In this document: positions 1 through 4,924 of the stretch, in pieces
Layout: each line of letters starts with the position of its first letter
Numbering within the stretch: the stretch's first letter is position 1
Origin: Rhodanobacteraceae bacterium
GTDB lineage: Bacteria; Pseudomonadota; Gammaproteobacteria; Xanthomonadales; Rhodanobacteraceae
Assembly (NCBI GenBank): GCA_025928735.1
Contig: JAICIW010000133.1
Location: forward strand, 1 to 6,538
Length of the DNA: 6,538 nt
Direction: 5' to 3'
Made by a program: the position numbers and the translations under genes
The notes under the pieces: generated by a model
Database searches by the model: none
Told to the model about the DNA's origin: nothing
What the model saw: only the letters and a program-made list of their open reading frames with translations

Positions 1-579
1 CTGTTCCAGCGCGATCTCGGTATAGATCTTCGGCGGATTCTCGAGATTCGCGCGCGCAGCCAGCAACGCGGCCGGCATCTGCCGTTCGCGCGAGATGAGA
101 TCGCGCAGGCGTGTTTCGGATGGCGCGAACTTGCGCTCCATCAGCGTGAAGGCGCTGGACGTGATGCCGCTGGAATAGAAATCCGGATTCTTCTGCCAGG
201 GACGGATCGATTGCAGCGTCAGCAGCGAGCTGTGGATATTGTTCAACACCAGGTCGCGATCACCGCGAACGTAAAGACCGAGCGATGCCGGATCGACCGC
301 GGCGACGCGCTGCTCCCAGCCCTTCAGCGCCTTCACTTCGGCGTCGATGCCGGCGCGCGAATAATCCTCGAGCTTGCCGTCATACTTGTGGACGCCGTAG
401 CTGGTCGCGGCTGACGGATTGGTCGGCAGGTAGAACGCGTCGAAATACTGGTCCGCCAGATGCGTGAACGCTTGGTCCGCCGCCGCTGTATCGGCAGGTT
501 TCGCAGCGCCCGCCACGCACGGCACGAACAACAAGACGAACATTGCCAGCCACCAGCCCTTGCCCCGTTCGCGCGTCAT
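1..579 (-). CDS. DUF885 family exported protein, N-terminal part (truncated by window edge)
   Basis: An open frame of 193 codons starts at the ATG complementary to 577-579 and is still open at position 1, so the C-terminal part is missing. Residues 1-25 form a signal peptide: basic MTRERGKG, a hydrophobic core WWLAMFVLLFVPCVAG, and probable cleavage near AGA|AK. After it come LADQYFDAFYLPTNPSAATSYG and YDGKLEDYSRAGIDAE, the typical opening of DUF885 proteins (PF05960), followed by helical sequence. Known family members are about 550-600 residues long and are suspected metallopeptidases because of a conserved His/Glu motif in the C-terminal half. That half lies outside the window, so activity cannot be judged here. 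A GGGGAGG ribosome binding site (complement of 584-590) lies 4 nt before the start and supports it. I see no good promoter in the 100 bp upstream. The terminator at 681-717 separates this gene from its upstream neighbour. Family assignment is confident; function is not known. Confidence 0.88.
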   Translation of the reverse strand, partial: MTRERGKGWWLAMFVLLFVPCVAGAAKPADTAAADQAFTHLADQYFDAFYLPTNPSAATSYGVHKYDGKLEDYSRAGIDAEVKALKGWEQRVAAVDPASLGLYVRGDRDLVLNNIHSSLLTLQSIRPWQKNPDFYSSGITSSAFTLMERKFAPSETRLRDLISRERQMPAALLAARANLENPPKIYTEIALEQ

Positions 580-680
580 GCAACCTCCCCGATCAGAATG
601 ATGCTTCAATGCCGGAGCGGCCACGCTAGCGAGGCTGCCGCGGCCGCGCCCGTGCCAAAGGTTGGCCGAGTCCACAATCC

Positions 681-717
681 GCAAGAAAAAAGACCCGGCT
701 GCGGAGGCCGGGTCTTT
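681..717 (-). terminator. Rho-independent terminator of the Tyr/Gly-rich secreted protein gene
   Basis: A perfect 11-bp stem (689-699 pairs with 707-717, AAAGACCCGGC/GCCGGGTCTTT) with a 7-nt loop. Read on the minus strand it is followed by TTTTTTCTTGC. It lies 20 bp past the stop codon of the gene at 737-1228 and before the DUF885 gene. On the plus strand the T-run is short, so it mainly serves minus-strand transcription. Confidence 0.9.
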
Positions 718-736
718 CGTCACACGTGGGGAATGA

Positions 737-1228
737 TCAATGGCCGTGGCGCCGGTAATACTGGCCGCGCCCGTCATGATGACCGCCACCCCGGTAGTAG
801 CCGTGGCCGCCGTCGTAGCGCCGCCCGTCGCGGCCTCGCCAGTGGCTGCCGCCGCTGCTGTATACCACCCCGACGTTCACGCTGTTGCCGTAACCGTAGC
901 TGGGATAACCGTAGCCCGTCCCGTACGAATACGCCGGATAGCTCTGGTAGTAACCCTGCGTCGGGTAACTCTGGTAGTACCCCTGGGCCGGATAACTTTG
1001 CGCCGGGTAGTAACCGCCGTCGTAGTATGTATTCGAACTCTGGCTGGCGCTGGCGATCACGCCGCCGATCACCGCACCGACGACCAATGCGCCGAGCACT
1101 TTGCCGGAATCATCCCGGTGGCCACGGTAATCGTGTGCCATGGCTGCCGGGGTCGCCAGCACGGCTGCCGCAGTCAACGCGCAGGCGAGCATCAGTTTGT
1201 TGCGAATCGAACCGGGTCTGCTTTTCAT
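737..1228 (-). CDS. Small secreted Tyr/Gly-rich protein with glycine zipper and YPxQGYYQS repeats
   Basis: This encodes a 163-residue protein of unknown function. The start at 1228 is preferred over an in-frame ATG 14 codons upstream because GGGGAG (complement of 1235-1240) lies 6 nt before it and the signal peptide then begins properly. Residues 1-31 are a signal peptide (basic MKSRPGSIRNK, Ala/Leu core, cleavage near AMA|HD). Residues 43-59 (KVLGALVVGAVIGGVIA) form a glycine-zipper hydrophobic segment of the kind found in envelope-associated proteins. Residues 68-105 are rich in Tyr/Pro/Gln/Gly and carry tandem 9-residue units. The C-terminal third is rich in Gly, His, Arg and Tyr (GYYRGGGHHDGRGQYYRRHGH region). 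Such composition suggests a periplasmic or surface protein, perhaps membrane-anchored by the zipper. The His-rich tail could bind metal, but that is only inference. It has its own candidate promoter and a strong terminator, so it is probably monocistronic. Confidence 0.85.
   Translation of the reverse strand: MKSRPGSIRNKLMLACALTAAAVLATPAAMAHDYRGHRDDSGKVLGALVVGAVIGGVIASASQSSNTYYDGGYYPAQSYPAQGYYQSYPTQGYYQSYPAYSYGTGYGYPSYGYGNSVNVGVVYSSGGSHWRGRDGRRYDGGHGYYRGGGHHDGRGQYYRRHGH
935..988 (-). repeat. Two tandem 27-bp in-frame repeats (plus a partial third)
   Basis: Positions 935-961 and 962-988 are 27-bp units that differ at only a few positions. A partial, altered copy follows from 989. Read on the minus strand each unit encodes nine residues of the form YPxQGYYQS, inside the Tyr-rich part of the secreted protein. 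In-frame repeats of this kind can expand or contract by slippage. Confidence 0.8.
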
Positions 1229-1277
1229 GGCTGACTCCCCGTGTGAAGGTGGCGTCAGTATCCCATACACGGATAAA

Positions 1278-1305
1278 TCTATACTGAAGAGTTTTGTTAT
1301 GGAAA
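1278..1305 (-). promoter_or_regulatory. Candidate sigma-70 promoter for the Tyr/Gly-rich protein gene
   Basis: On the minus strand, TTTCCA (complement of 1300-1305, 4/6 match to the -35 consensus) is followed after 16 bp by TATAGA (complement of 1278-1283, 4/6 match to the -10 consensus). It lies about 50 bp upstream of the chosen start codon. This is a moderate match in an otherwise GC-rich setting. Confidence 0.45.
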
Positions 1306-1316
1306 CGGTAACCGTT
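1304..1316. promoter_or_regulatory. Perfect 13-bp inverted repeat, candidate operator
   Basis: AACGGTAACCGTT is a perfect palindrome with 6-bp arms around one central base. It overlaps the edge of the candidate -35 box of the Tyr/Gly-rich protein gene and lies just after the stop codon of the H1-like gene, in non-coding DNA. Position and symmetry suit a dimeric repressor or activator site. The cognate regulator is not identifiable. Confidence 0.4.
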
Positions 1317-1324
1317 CAGCCAGT

Positions 1325-1852
1325 TCAGGCGCCCTTGGAGGCCGCTTCGCCGCTGCGGTCCTTGCGTTTGCGCGATTCCAGCAAAGCCTTCAGATTGGCC
1401 ACGGCCTGCTCGTGACTGATGGCCTTGGGCTTGGGCGCACGCGGCTTCGGCGGCTTGCGGGTCGGCGTATGCGCGGCCGGCATAGGCGAACGGGGCAACT
1501 CCACGGGGCCGCCCAGCATCCAGTCATCCCCGAAATGCGAACGCGGAATGTAGGACGGCGGGCGCCGTCGCGCATTGGCGCGGGCAGCAGCCACCGCCTT
1601 GGCCGCGGTTTTCACCGAAGCCGGCCTCACGGTCGGCTTGGCAGATGCCGCGGATTTGGCCGGGGCGGCCGGCTTGGGGGCGGCACGCTTGGGGGTCTTG
1701 ATCGCCGTTCGCGGCTTCGGCTTCTTGACCACGGCGCGAGCGGGCTTGGCGGCCTTGCGCGGTGCGGCCGCCTTCGTCGGCTTCGACTTGGCGGTCTTGC
1801 GGGTCGTCTTCGCGGCCTTGCTTGCGGCCTTGGAGTTCCGTTTTGTCACCAT
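1325..1852 (-). CDS. Histone H1-like Lys/Ala/Pro-rich basic protein
   Basis: This encodes a 175-residue strongly basic protein. Residues 1-98 are nearly all Lys, Ala, Pro, Arg, Thr and Ser with repeated KAA, KPxK and AAK patterns, like the C-terminal tail of eukaryotic H1 and bacterial H1-like proteins. A short non-repetitive island at about residues 100-120 (IPRSHFGDDWMLGGPVELP) contains the only acidic and aromatic cluster. A second Pro/Lys stretch follows (131-143), and then a probable amphipathic helix at 146-164 (SHEQAVANLKALLESRKRK). Proteins of this type bind DNA, or sometimes RNA, without sequence specificity and are thought to act in nucleoid organisation; this is inference from composition. 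The ATG at 1852 is chosen because AGGAAAG (complement of 1858-1864) precedes it. Upstream in-frame starts at 1867 and 1882 (the latter GTG) lack a clear ribosome binding site. Low-complexity composition makes homology claims weak beyond the H1-like label. Confidence 0.82.
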   Translation of the reverse strand: MVTKRNSKAASKAAKTTRKTAKSKPTKAAAPRKAAKPARAVVKKPKPRTAIKTPKRAAPKPAAPAKSAASAKPTVRPASVKTAAKAVAAARANARRRPPSYIPRSHFGDDWMLGGPVELPRSPMPAAHTPTRKPPKPRAPKPKAISHEQAVANLKALLESRKRKDRSGEAASKGA

Positions 1853-1878
1853 TGCAGCTTTCCTCATGTTGTCGCAGC

Positions 1879-1912
1879 GCACACCCGACGCACGGGTTGT
1901 CCACGGGTGTGC
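1879..1912. repeat. Perfect 9-bp inverted repeat upstream of the H1-like gene
   Basis: GCACACCCG (1879-1887) and CGGGTGTGC (1904-1912) are exact reverse complements with 16 nt between them. Inside, ACCCG (1883-1887) could pair instead with CGGGT at 1893-1897, giving two mutually exclusive hairpins. There is no T-run after it, so it is not a standard terminator for the GFA gene, whose stop is 44 bp further upstream on the minus strand. It lies 27 bp before the H1-like start codon, so it may be an operator or a leader RNA structure. Confidence 0.55.
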
Positions 1913-1955
1913 TGGATCGTTCGAGACGGAGCCCCTGTTGCCGAATCGGCCTGTG

Positions 1956-2303
1956 CTAGAAGCTGCGTCCGTCCACTTGCTGGATGTCCAGATCGGCCGG
2001 TTCGACCCCTTGCAGGCAGCGGGCGTTCACCGCTGCCATGGGGTGTCCCGCCTGCTCGCCGTCCGCAAAGGGCGCGACGCCGCAGACCGAACAGAAGTGG
2101 TGGGCGATCTTGTGTTTGTTGAACCGGTACGTGCTCATGTCCGCCTCCGGCGTGGACAGCCTCAACTGCTCGCGCGGCACGAACCACAAAAGATAACCCT
2201 TGGGCCGGCAATGGGAACAATTGCACTCCACCACGGTTTCGATCTCGCCATCCACTTCAAAGGCGATGCGGCCGCAATGGCATCCACCACGCCAAGTCGT
2301 CAT
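1956..2303 (-). CDS. GFA/CENP-V domain zinc-binding protein
   Basis: This encodes a 115-residue protein of the glutathione-dependent formaldehyde-activating enzyme/CENP-V family (PF04828). All seven cysteines of the family pattern are visible: C8 and C10 in GGCHCG, C27, C29 and C32 in ECNCSHC, and C71 and C74 in FCSVCG. In Gfa structures these bind two zinc ions, one structural and one near the glutathione site. The original Gfa joins glutathione and formaldehyde to S-hydroxymethylglutathione. Most small relatives like this one have no proven substrate, so only 'GFA family' is safe. It is shorter than Gfa (about 190 residues) but is a complete single domain with a typical start (MTTWRGGCHCG). 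No Shine-Dalgarno is obvious. An extended -10 element at 2331-2339 would start transcription about 20 nt before the ATG. The neighbouring genes do not point to formaldehyde metabolism. It is probably cytoplasmic. Confidence 0.92.
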   Translation of the reverse strand: MTTWRGGCHCGRIAFEVDGEIETVVECNCSHCRPKGYLLWFVPREQLRLSTPEADMSTYRFNKHKIAHHFCSVCGVAPFADGEQAGHPMAAVNARCLQGVEPADLDIQQVDGRSF

Positions 2304-2330
2304 GCGTCCAACCCCAGCGTCGGTCCGGCA

Positions 2331-2339
2331 ATTATCGCA
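2331..2339 (-). promoter_or_regulatory. Extended -10 promoter element for the GFA gene
   Basis: The minus strand reads TGCGATAAT: an extended -10 TGn followed by GATAAT (5/6 match to TATAAT). No good -35 is visible, which extended -10 promoters tolerate. Transcription would begin near 2324, leaving a leader of about 20 nt before the GFA start at 2303. The element covers the upstream ATG candidate of the divergent plus-strand gene, which argues for the later start of that gene. Confidence 0.5.
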
Positions 2340-2395
2340 TGAACCTGGCTTTCCCGCACGTGTATCCTGTTGATCCCCTTCCCGAAGGCGACTTG

Positions 2396-2614
2396 ATGCG
2401 CAGTTTCGACGATGAACACGGCGGCCACTGGCAGGCCGCGCTGCTGGAAGCTTCGTTCGGCAACATATTGCTGATTTTCAGCCGTGTCGGCGGCGAAGGC
2501 GTGCTGCACAAGACGCTGGAGACCGCCAATTATCACGAGGCGGAACAATGGCTTGCCGGCTCCGACGATGCGGCGTTGCGCGCTTCGCTGGCCGAGGCCG
2601 AACCTTGGGGATGA
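2396..2614 (+). CDS. Small conserved-looking hypothetical protein
   Basis: This encodes a 72-residue protein I do not recognise with a named family. It begins MRSFDDEHGGHWQAALLEAS, has a hydrophobic central strand (GNILLIFSRVG), then an acidic helical tail ending in AEAEPWG. It looks like a small soluble alpha/beta protein. An upstream in-frame ATG at 2339 would add 19 residues. I prefer 2396 because GAAGG lies about 7-8 nt before it, because the extra residues have clearly poorer GC-rich third-position usage, and because 2339 overlaps the GFA promoter. TATCCT at 2363-2368 might serve as its -10. It is the only complete plus-strand gene in the window, lying divergent to the GFA gene and convergent to the RRM gene with 21 bp between stops. 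Codon use in the body matches that of real genes in the window. Function unknown. Confidence 0.68.
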   Translation: MRSFDDEHGGHWQAALLEASFGNILLIFSRVGGEGVLHKTLETANYHEAEQWLAGSDDAALRASLAEAEPWG

Positions 2615-2635
2615 ATCGCAGGCGGAATGCGCGGC

Positions 2636-2899
2636 TCAGTGTCGCCTGCGGCGCGGCTCGTCCTTGCCCAAGCGCACCTGCAACATGCCGCCGGCATCTG
2701 CGCTGTGGCCGTTCAACGCTGCGACCGCCGCACGCGCCTCATGGCCTTCCATCTGGAGTTCGGCAAAGCCCTTGCATTCGCCGCTGAAAAGATCCTTGGC
2801 CATGCGCAGGCTGCGCACCTTGCCGTGGGCTTCGAACAATTCGGTCAACGCAGGTTCGGTCATGCTGCGCGGCAGACCGCGGACAGTGATCGTCAGCAT
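2636..2899 (-). CDS. Small RNA-recognition-motif (RRM) RNA-binding protein
   Basis: This encodes an 87-residue protein that is essentially one RRM domain. The beta1/RNP2 strand is LTITVRGLP (2-10), helix 1 is TEPALTELFEAHGKV (14-28), beta2 is SLRMAKDLFSGE, beta3/RNP1 is KGFAELQM (43-50), helix 2 is GHEARAAVAALNG (52-64), and a basic tail KDEPRRRRH ends it. The RRM fold binds single-stranded RNA through aromatics on RNP1 and RNP2. Here only F45 is kept; the second RNP2 position is T5 and the fifth RNP1 position is E47, so RNA binding may be weaker or atypical. The start at 2899 has AGGAG (complement of 2906-2910) 6 nt upstream. The gene lies 67 bp behind csp on the same strand, with a terminator hairpin between and no visible promoter of its own. 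It is therefore probably expressed by readthrough from csp. Bacterial stand-alone RRM proteins are often cold-induced, which fits this location. Confidence 0.9.
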   Translation of the reverse strand: MLTITVRGLPRSMTEPALTELFEAHGKVRSLRMAKDLFSGECKGFAELQMEGHEARAAVAALNGHSADAGGMLQVRLGKDEPRRRRH

Positions 2900-2911
2900 T
2901 CCATACTCCTG

Positions 2912-2946
2912 AAAACAAAACGCCGGGCGGAATACTCCGCCCGGCG
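2912..2946 (-). terminator. Rho-independent terminator of csp, possibly an attenuator for the RRM gene
   Basis: An 11-bp perfect GC-rich stem (2921-2931 with 2936-2946, CGCCGGGCGGA/TCCGCCCGGCG) is closed by a 4-nt loop. On the minus strand it is followed at once by TTTTGTTTT. It lies 20 bp past the csp stop codon. The T-run ends one base before the Shine-Dalgarno of the RRM gene, so termination here would cut the RRM gene off from csp transcription. Confidence 0.92.
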
Positions 2947-2966
2947 TCGGGATTACGCGGCGTTGA

Positions 2967-3176
2967 TTACAGCGCCTGGACTTGCTCGGCCTGCAGGCCC
3001 TTCTGGCCCTTGGTCACCACGAAGCTGACCTTCTGGCCTTCCTGCAGCGACTTGAAACCGCTGCCTTCGATCGCGCGGAAATGCACGAACACGTCCTCGC
3101 CACCTTCCTGGCTGATGAAGCCGAAGCCCTTGGCGTCATTGAACCATTTCACGGTTCCGGTTTTACGATCCGACAT
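2967..3176 (-). CDS. Cold-shock domain protein (CspA family)
   Basis: This encodes a 69-residue CspA-type protein, normal length for the family. It has the opening GTVKWFNDAKGFGFI (residues 7-21) with the RNP1 motif KGFGFI, and DVFVHF (28-33) as RNP2. The key aromatics W11, F12, F18, F20, F30 and F33 are all present. CspA-family proteins are five-stranded beta-barrels that bind single-stranded RNA and DNA. They act as RNA chaperones, melting structure in the cold and in some cases suppressing transcription termination. The start has a strong ribosome binding site, AAGGAG (complement of 3183-3188), 6 nt upstream. Upstream lie about 200 bp without another gene, enough for the long structured leader typical of cold-regulated csp genes. 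A strong terminator follows, with the RRM gene behind it. The sequence alone does not tell whether it is cold-inducible or constitutive. Confidence 0.97.
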   Translation of the reverse strand: MSDRKTGTVKWFNDAKGFGFISQEGGEDVFVHFRAIEGSGFKSLQEGQKVSFVVTKGQKGLQAEQVQAL

Positions 3177-3380
3177 GGATTACTCCTTGCAACATTGGGA
3201 ATGCCGTCGCCACATTGGCGGCGGCTCGAACTGATTTGCAGGGGAGCAAGCGGGACATGACGATGGGCGAGATCGCGAGGATCAGGCACATCGGGCCACA
3301 ATTTACCGTGACCCGGCAAACACAGTGTCGTGCATGATACATGCGATTCCGGAAAATGGCGAGTGATATTTGCCTTCCAC
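3177..3380 (-). promoter_or_regulatory. csp promoter and probable long 5' leader
   Basis: No gene is supported in these 204 bp. On the minus strand TATCAT (complement of 3334-3339, 5/6 match to -10) lies in a small palindrome GCATG-ATA-CATGC (3332-3344); no convincing -35 is seen. Transcription from there would give a leader of about 150 nt, similar in length to cspA leaders. Near the start codon are two direct repeats 20 bp apart, GCAACATTGG (3189-3198) and GCCACATTGG (3209-3218). The first lies directly against the Shine-Dalgarno, and the second is part of a small hairpin (CGCCA-CAT-TGGCG, 3208-3220). I see no terminator for the upstream membrane protein gene. Confidence 0.4.
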
Positions 3381-3848
3381 TCAACGTGCGCGCAGGGAAA
3401 GCGCCAACCCGGTCAACGAACTCAGGAAAATGAGCCCCAGCAGGATGCGATAGCCCAGCAGCCACCAGCTACGCGCTGCGCCGTGGGTCCCCAACAAAAA
3501 CAATGCGATGCCGACGGCGAACAAAGCCGTAGCCGCCATTACCAAGCCGAAAGACCCGGCCAGGGTACCCCCGATCACGCCGGCGTTCGCGAGGTTGAAG
3601 ACCATCCACTCGCTGGCGACCCAGCCGGACGAGGGCGCAGGTTCCGACAACCACGCTTGCCCTGCCCCGAACACGATCTGGGCGACCCCCACGATCAGCA
3701 CCAGATAGGCCGACATCCATACCAGTTGTTGCGCCGGCCGATGCGCCACGGCCGCGGCCACCAATCCGCCGACGATGATTGCGGCAACCCCCAGGCCTGC
3801 AAATGGACGCGCCGCACGCCAGCGGGCGTTCGTTGCCGGCGTCAGCAC
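3381..3848 (-). CDS. Integral membrane protein of unknown function, coupled to lipA
   Basis: This encodes a 155-residue hydrophobic protein with four or five predicted membrane helices, at about residues 16-35, 44-65, 86-104 and 106-121 (possibly one longer unit), and 130-152. The loop at 66-80 (LSEPAPSSGWVASEW) contains most of its acidic residues, and the C-terminus ends in LRAR. I recognise no named family or catalytic motif. The start is a GTG that overlaps the lipA stop (GTGCTGA), a 7-bp overlap, with no clear Shine-Dalgarno. This suggests translational coupling to lipA and cotranscription. A role connected to lipoylation is not shown by anything in the protein; the overlap may simply reflect compact operon structure. 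Codon use matches that of neighbours, and the frame is clearly membrane protein in composition. Existence is confident; function is unknown. Confidence 0.8.
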   Translation of the reverse strand: MLTPATNARWRAARPFAGLGVAAIIVGGLVAAAVAHRPAQQLVWMSAYLVLIVGVAQIVFGAGQAWLSEPAPSSGWVASEWMVFNLANAGVIGGTLAGSFGLVMAATALFAVGIALFLLGTHGAARSWWLLGYRILLGLIFLSSLTGLALSLRAR

Positions 3849-4876
3849 CGCAGGCCGGCCGTCTCGCGGATGCCGTCGACAACGGCCGGGTCGAGCCCGA
3901 CGTTGTTGCGCTCCAGCACTTGTTCAGCGCGGTAGCTGGAACGCACCAAAGGTCCCGACACCACTTCCAGAAAGCCCATGCCCAGCGCCAGCTCGCGGTA
4001 CTGCTGGAATTGTTCCGGCGTCACGAAGCGCTCGACCGGCAAATGGTTCTGCGTGGGTCGCATGTACTGGCCCATCGTGACGACATCCACGTCGGCGGCG
4101 CGGATGTCGGACAGCGCGCGTTCGATCTCGTCGTCGGTTTCGCCGAGACCCAGCATCATGCTGGTCTTGGTGACGGTCTGCGGCGCGTAACCTTTGGCGA
4201 ACTTGAGGATGTCGAGCGTCTGCCGGTAACCCGCACGCGCGTCGCGCACCGGGTGAGTCAGCCGTTCGACCGTTTCGAGGTTCTGCGCGTAAGTGACGAG
4301 GCCTGCATCGAGAACCGTCGCGACGTGCTGGTGCCGGCCCGCGAAATCGGGCGTCAGGGCTTCCACCGCGGTTTCCGGCATGCGGCCGTGGATCGCGCGA
4401 ATGCAGGCCGCGTAATGCCCTGCGCCACCGTCCGCAAGATCGTCACGATCGACCGAGGTCAACACCACGTACTTCAGGTTCATCAGCGATACGGCATCCG
4501 CGACGTTGGCCGGCTCCATCGGATCCAGCCAACCGTGCGGATTGCCGGTCGACACCGAACAGAACTTGCAGGCGCGCGTGCACACCGAACCCATCAACAT
4601 CAGCGTGGCGGTGCCACGCCCCCAGCACTCGGCGATGTTGGGGCACTTGGACTCCGCGCACACCGTCGACAGCTTGTGGGTGCGGACGATGTCGCGGATT
4701 TCCTCGTATTTCGCGCCGGCGGGCAGTTTCACGCGCAGCCATGGCGGCTTGCGCGCCGCATCCGGCACGCGACTCAAGGGACTGGGACGAATGCCGTCCT
4801 TGACCGCGCGCGTGCCCTGCGGACTGGTGAACTTGCTGCCAGGCAGCGGGCGGAGCTTGTCGGCGGATTCGCTCAT
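3842..4876 (-). CDS. lipA: Lipoyl synthase (radical SAM)
   Basis: This encodes a 344-residue lipoyl synthase, within the family's usual 320-345. It inserts two sulfurs into octanoyl groups on the E2 and H proteins, making lipoyl cofactor for pyruvate and 2-oxoglutarate dehydrogenases and glycine cleavage. Both clusters are visible. The auxiliary 4Fe-4S cysteines are C73, C78 and C84 (VCAESKCPNIAEC). The radical SAM CxxxCxxC is C99, C103 and C106 (CTRACKFC). The C-terminal RSSY (312-315) supplies the serine that ligates the auxiliary cluster. Other hallmarks are KPPWLRVKLP (43-52), VVLTSVDRDDLADGGAGH and TKTSMMLGLGE. The usual His of the 'HN-ETV' motif is Gln here (AQNLETV). No strong Shine-Dalgarno precedes the ATG. 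lipB is not adjacent: the upstream neighbour is a rhomboid gene 66 bp away, and a membrane protein overlaps the 3' end. A candidate promoter lies at 4925-4953. Confidence 0.98.
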   Translation of the reverse strand: MSESADKLRPLPGSKFTSPQGTRAVKDGIRPSPLSRVPDAARKPPWLRVKLPAGAKYEEIRDIVRTHKLSTVCAESKCPNIAECWGRGTATLMLMGSVCTRACKFCSVSTGNPHGWLDPMEPANVADAVSLMNLKYVVLTSVDRDDLADGGAGHYAACIRAIHGRMPETAVEALTPDFAGRHQHVATVLDAGLVTYAQNLETVERLTHPVRDARAGYRQTLDILKFAKGYAPQTVTKTSMMLGLGETDDEIERALSDIRAADVDVVTMGQYMRPTQNHLPVERFVTPEQFQQYRELALGMGFLEVVSGPLVRSSYRAEQVLERNNVGLDPAVVDGIRETAGLRC

Positions 4877-4924
4877 GGGGCTCGTGCGAAGGAATGGACG
4901 CGCATCGCTGCGCCACAGCCGTTC

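Noticed and set aside
1175..1191. Possible lipoprotein signal (MLAC) in the Tyr/Gly-rich protein
   Set aside because: The -3 residue is Met, the hydrophobic region before the Cys is too short, and a standard cleavage site AMA|HD fits better.
460..1287. Long plus-strand frames across 460-1287 and 740-1234
   Set aside because: They are opposite a gene with signal peptide, ribosome binding site, promoter and terminator; translations are biased and featureless.
2300..2548. An 82-codon minus-strand frame opposite the small plus-strand gene
   Set aside because: No ribosome binding site and it covers the GFA promoter; the plus-strand frame has better codon character and a cleaner end.
2988..2999. 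A 12-bp perfect palindrome GGCCTGCAGGCC
   Set aside because: It lies inside csp codons for Gly-Leu-Gln-Ala in GC-rich usage and is explained by coding sequence.
3163..3465. A 100-codon minus-strand frame covering the csp leader
   Set aside because: It overlaps both csp and the membrane protein gene in another frame, and the part unique to it is better explained as csp leader DNA.
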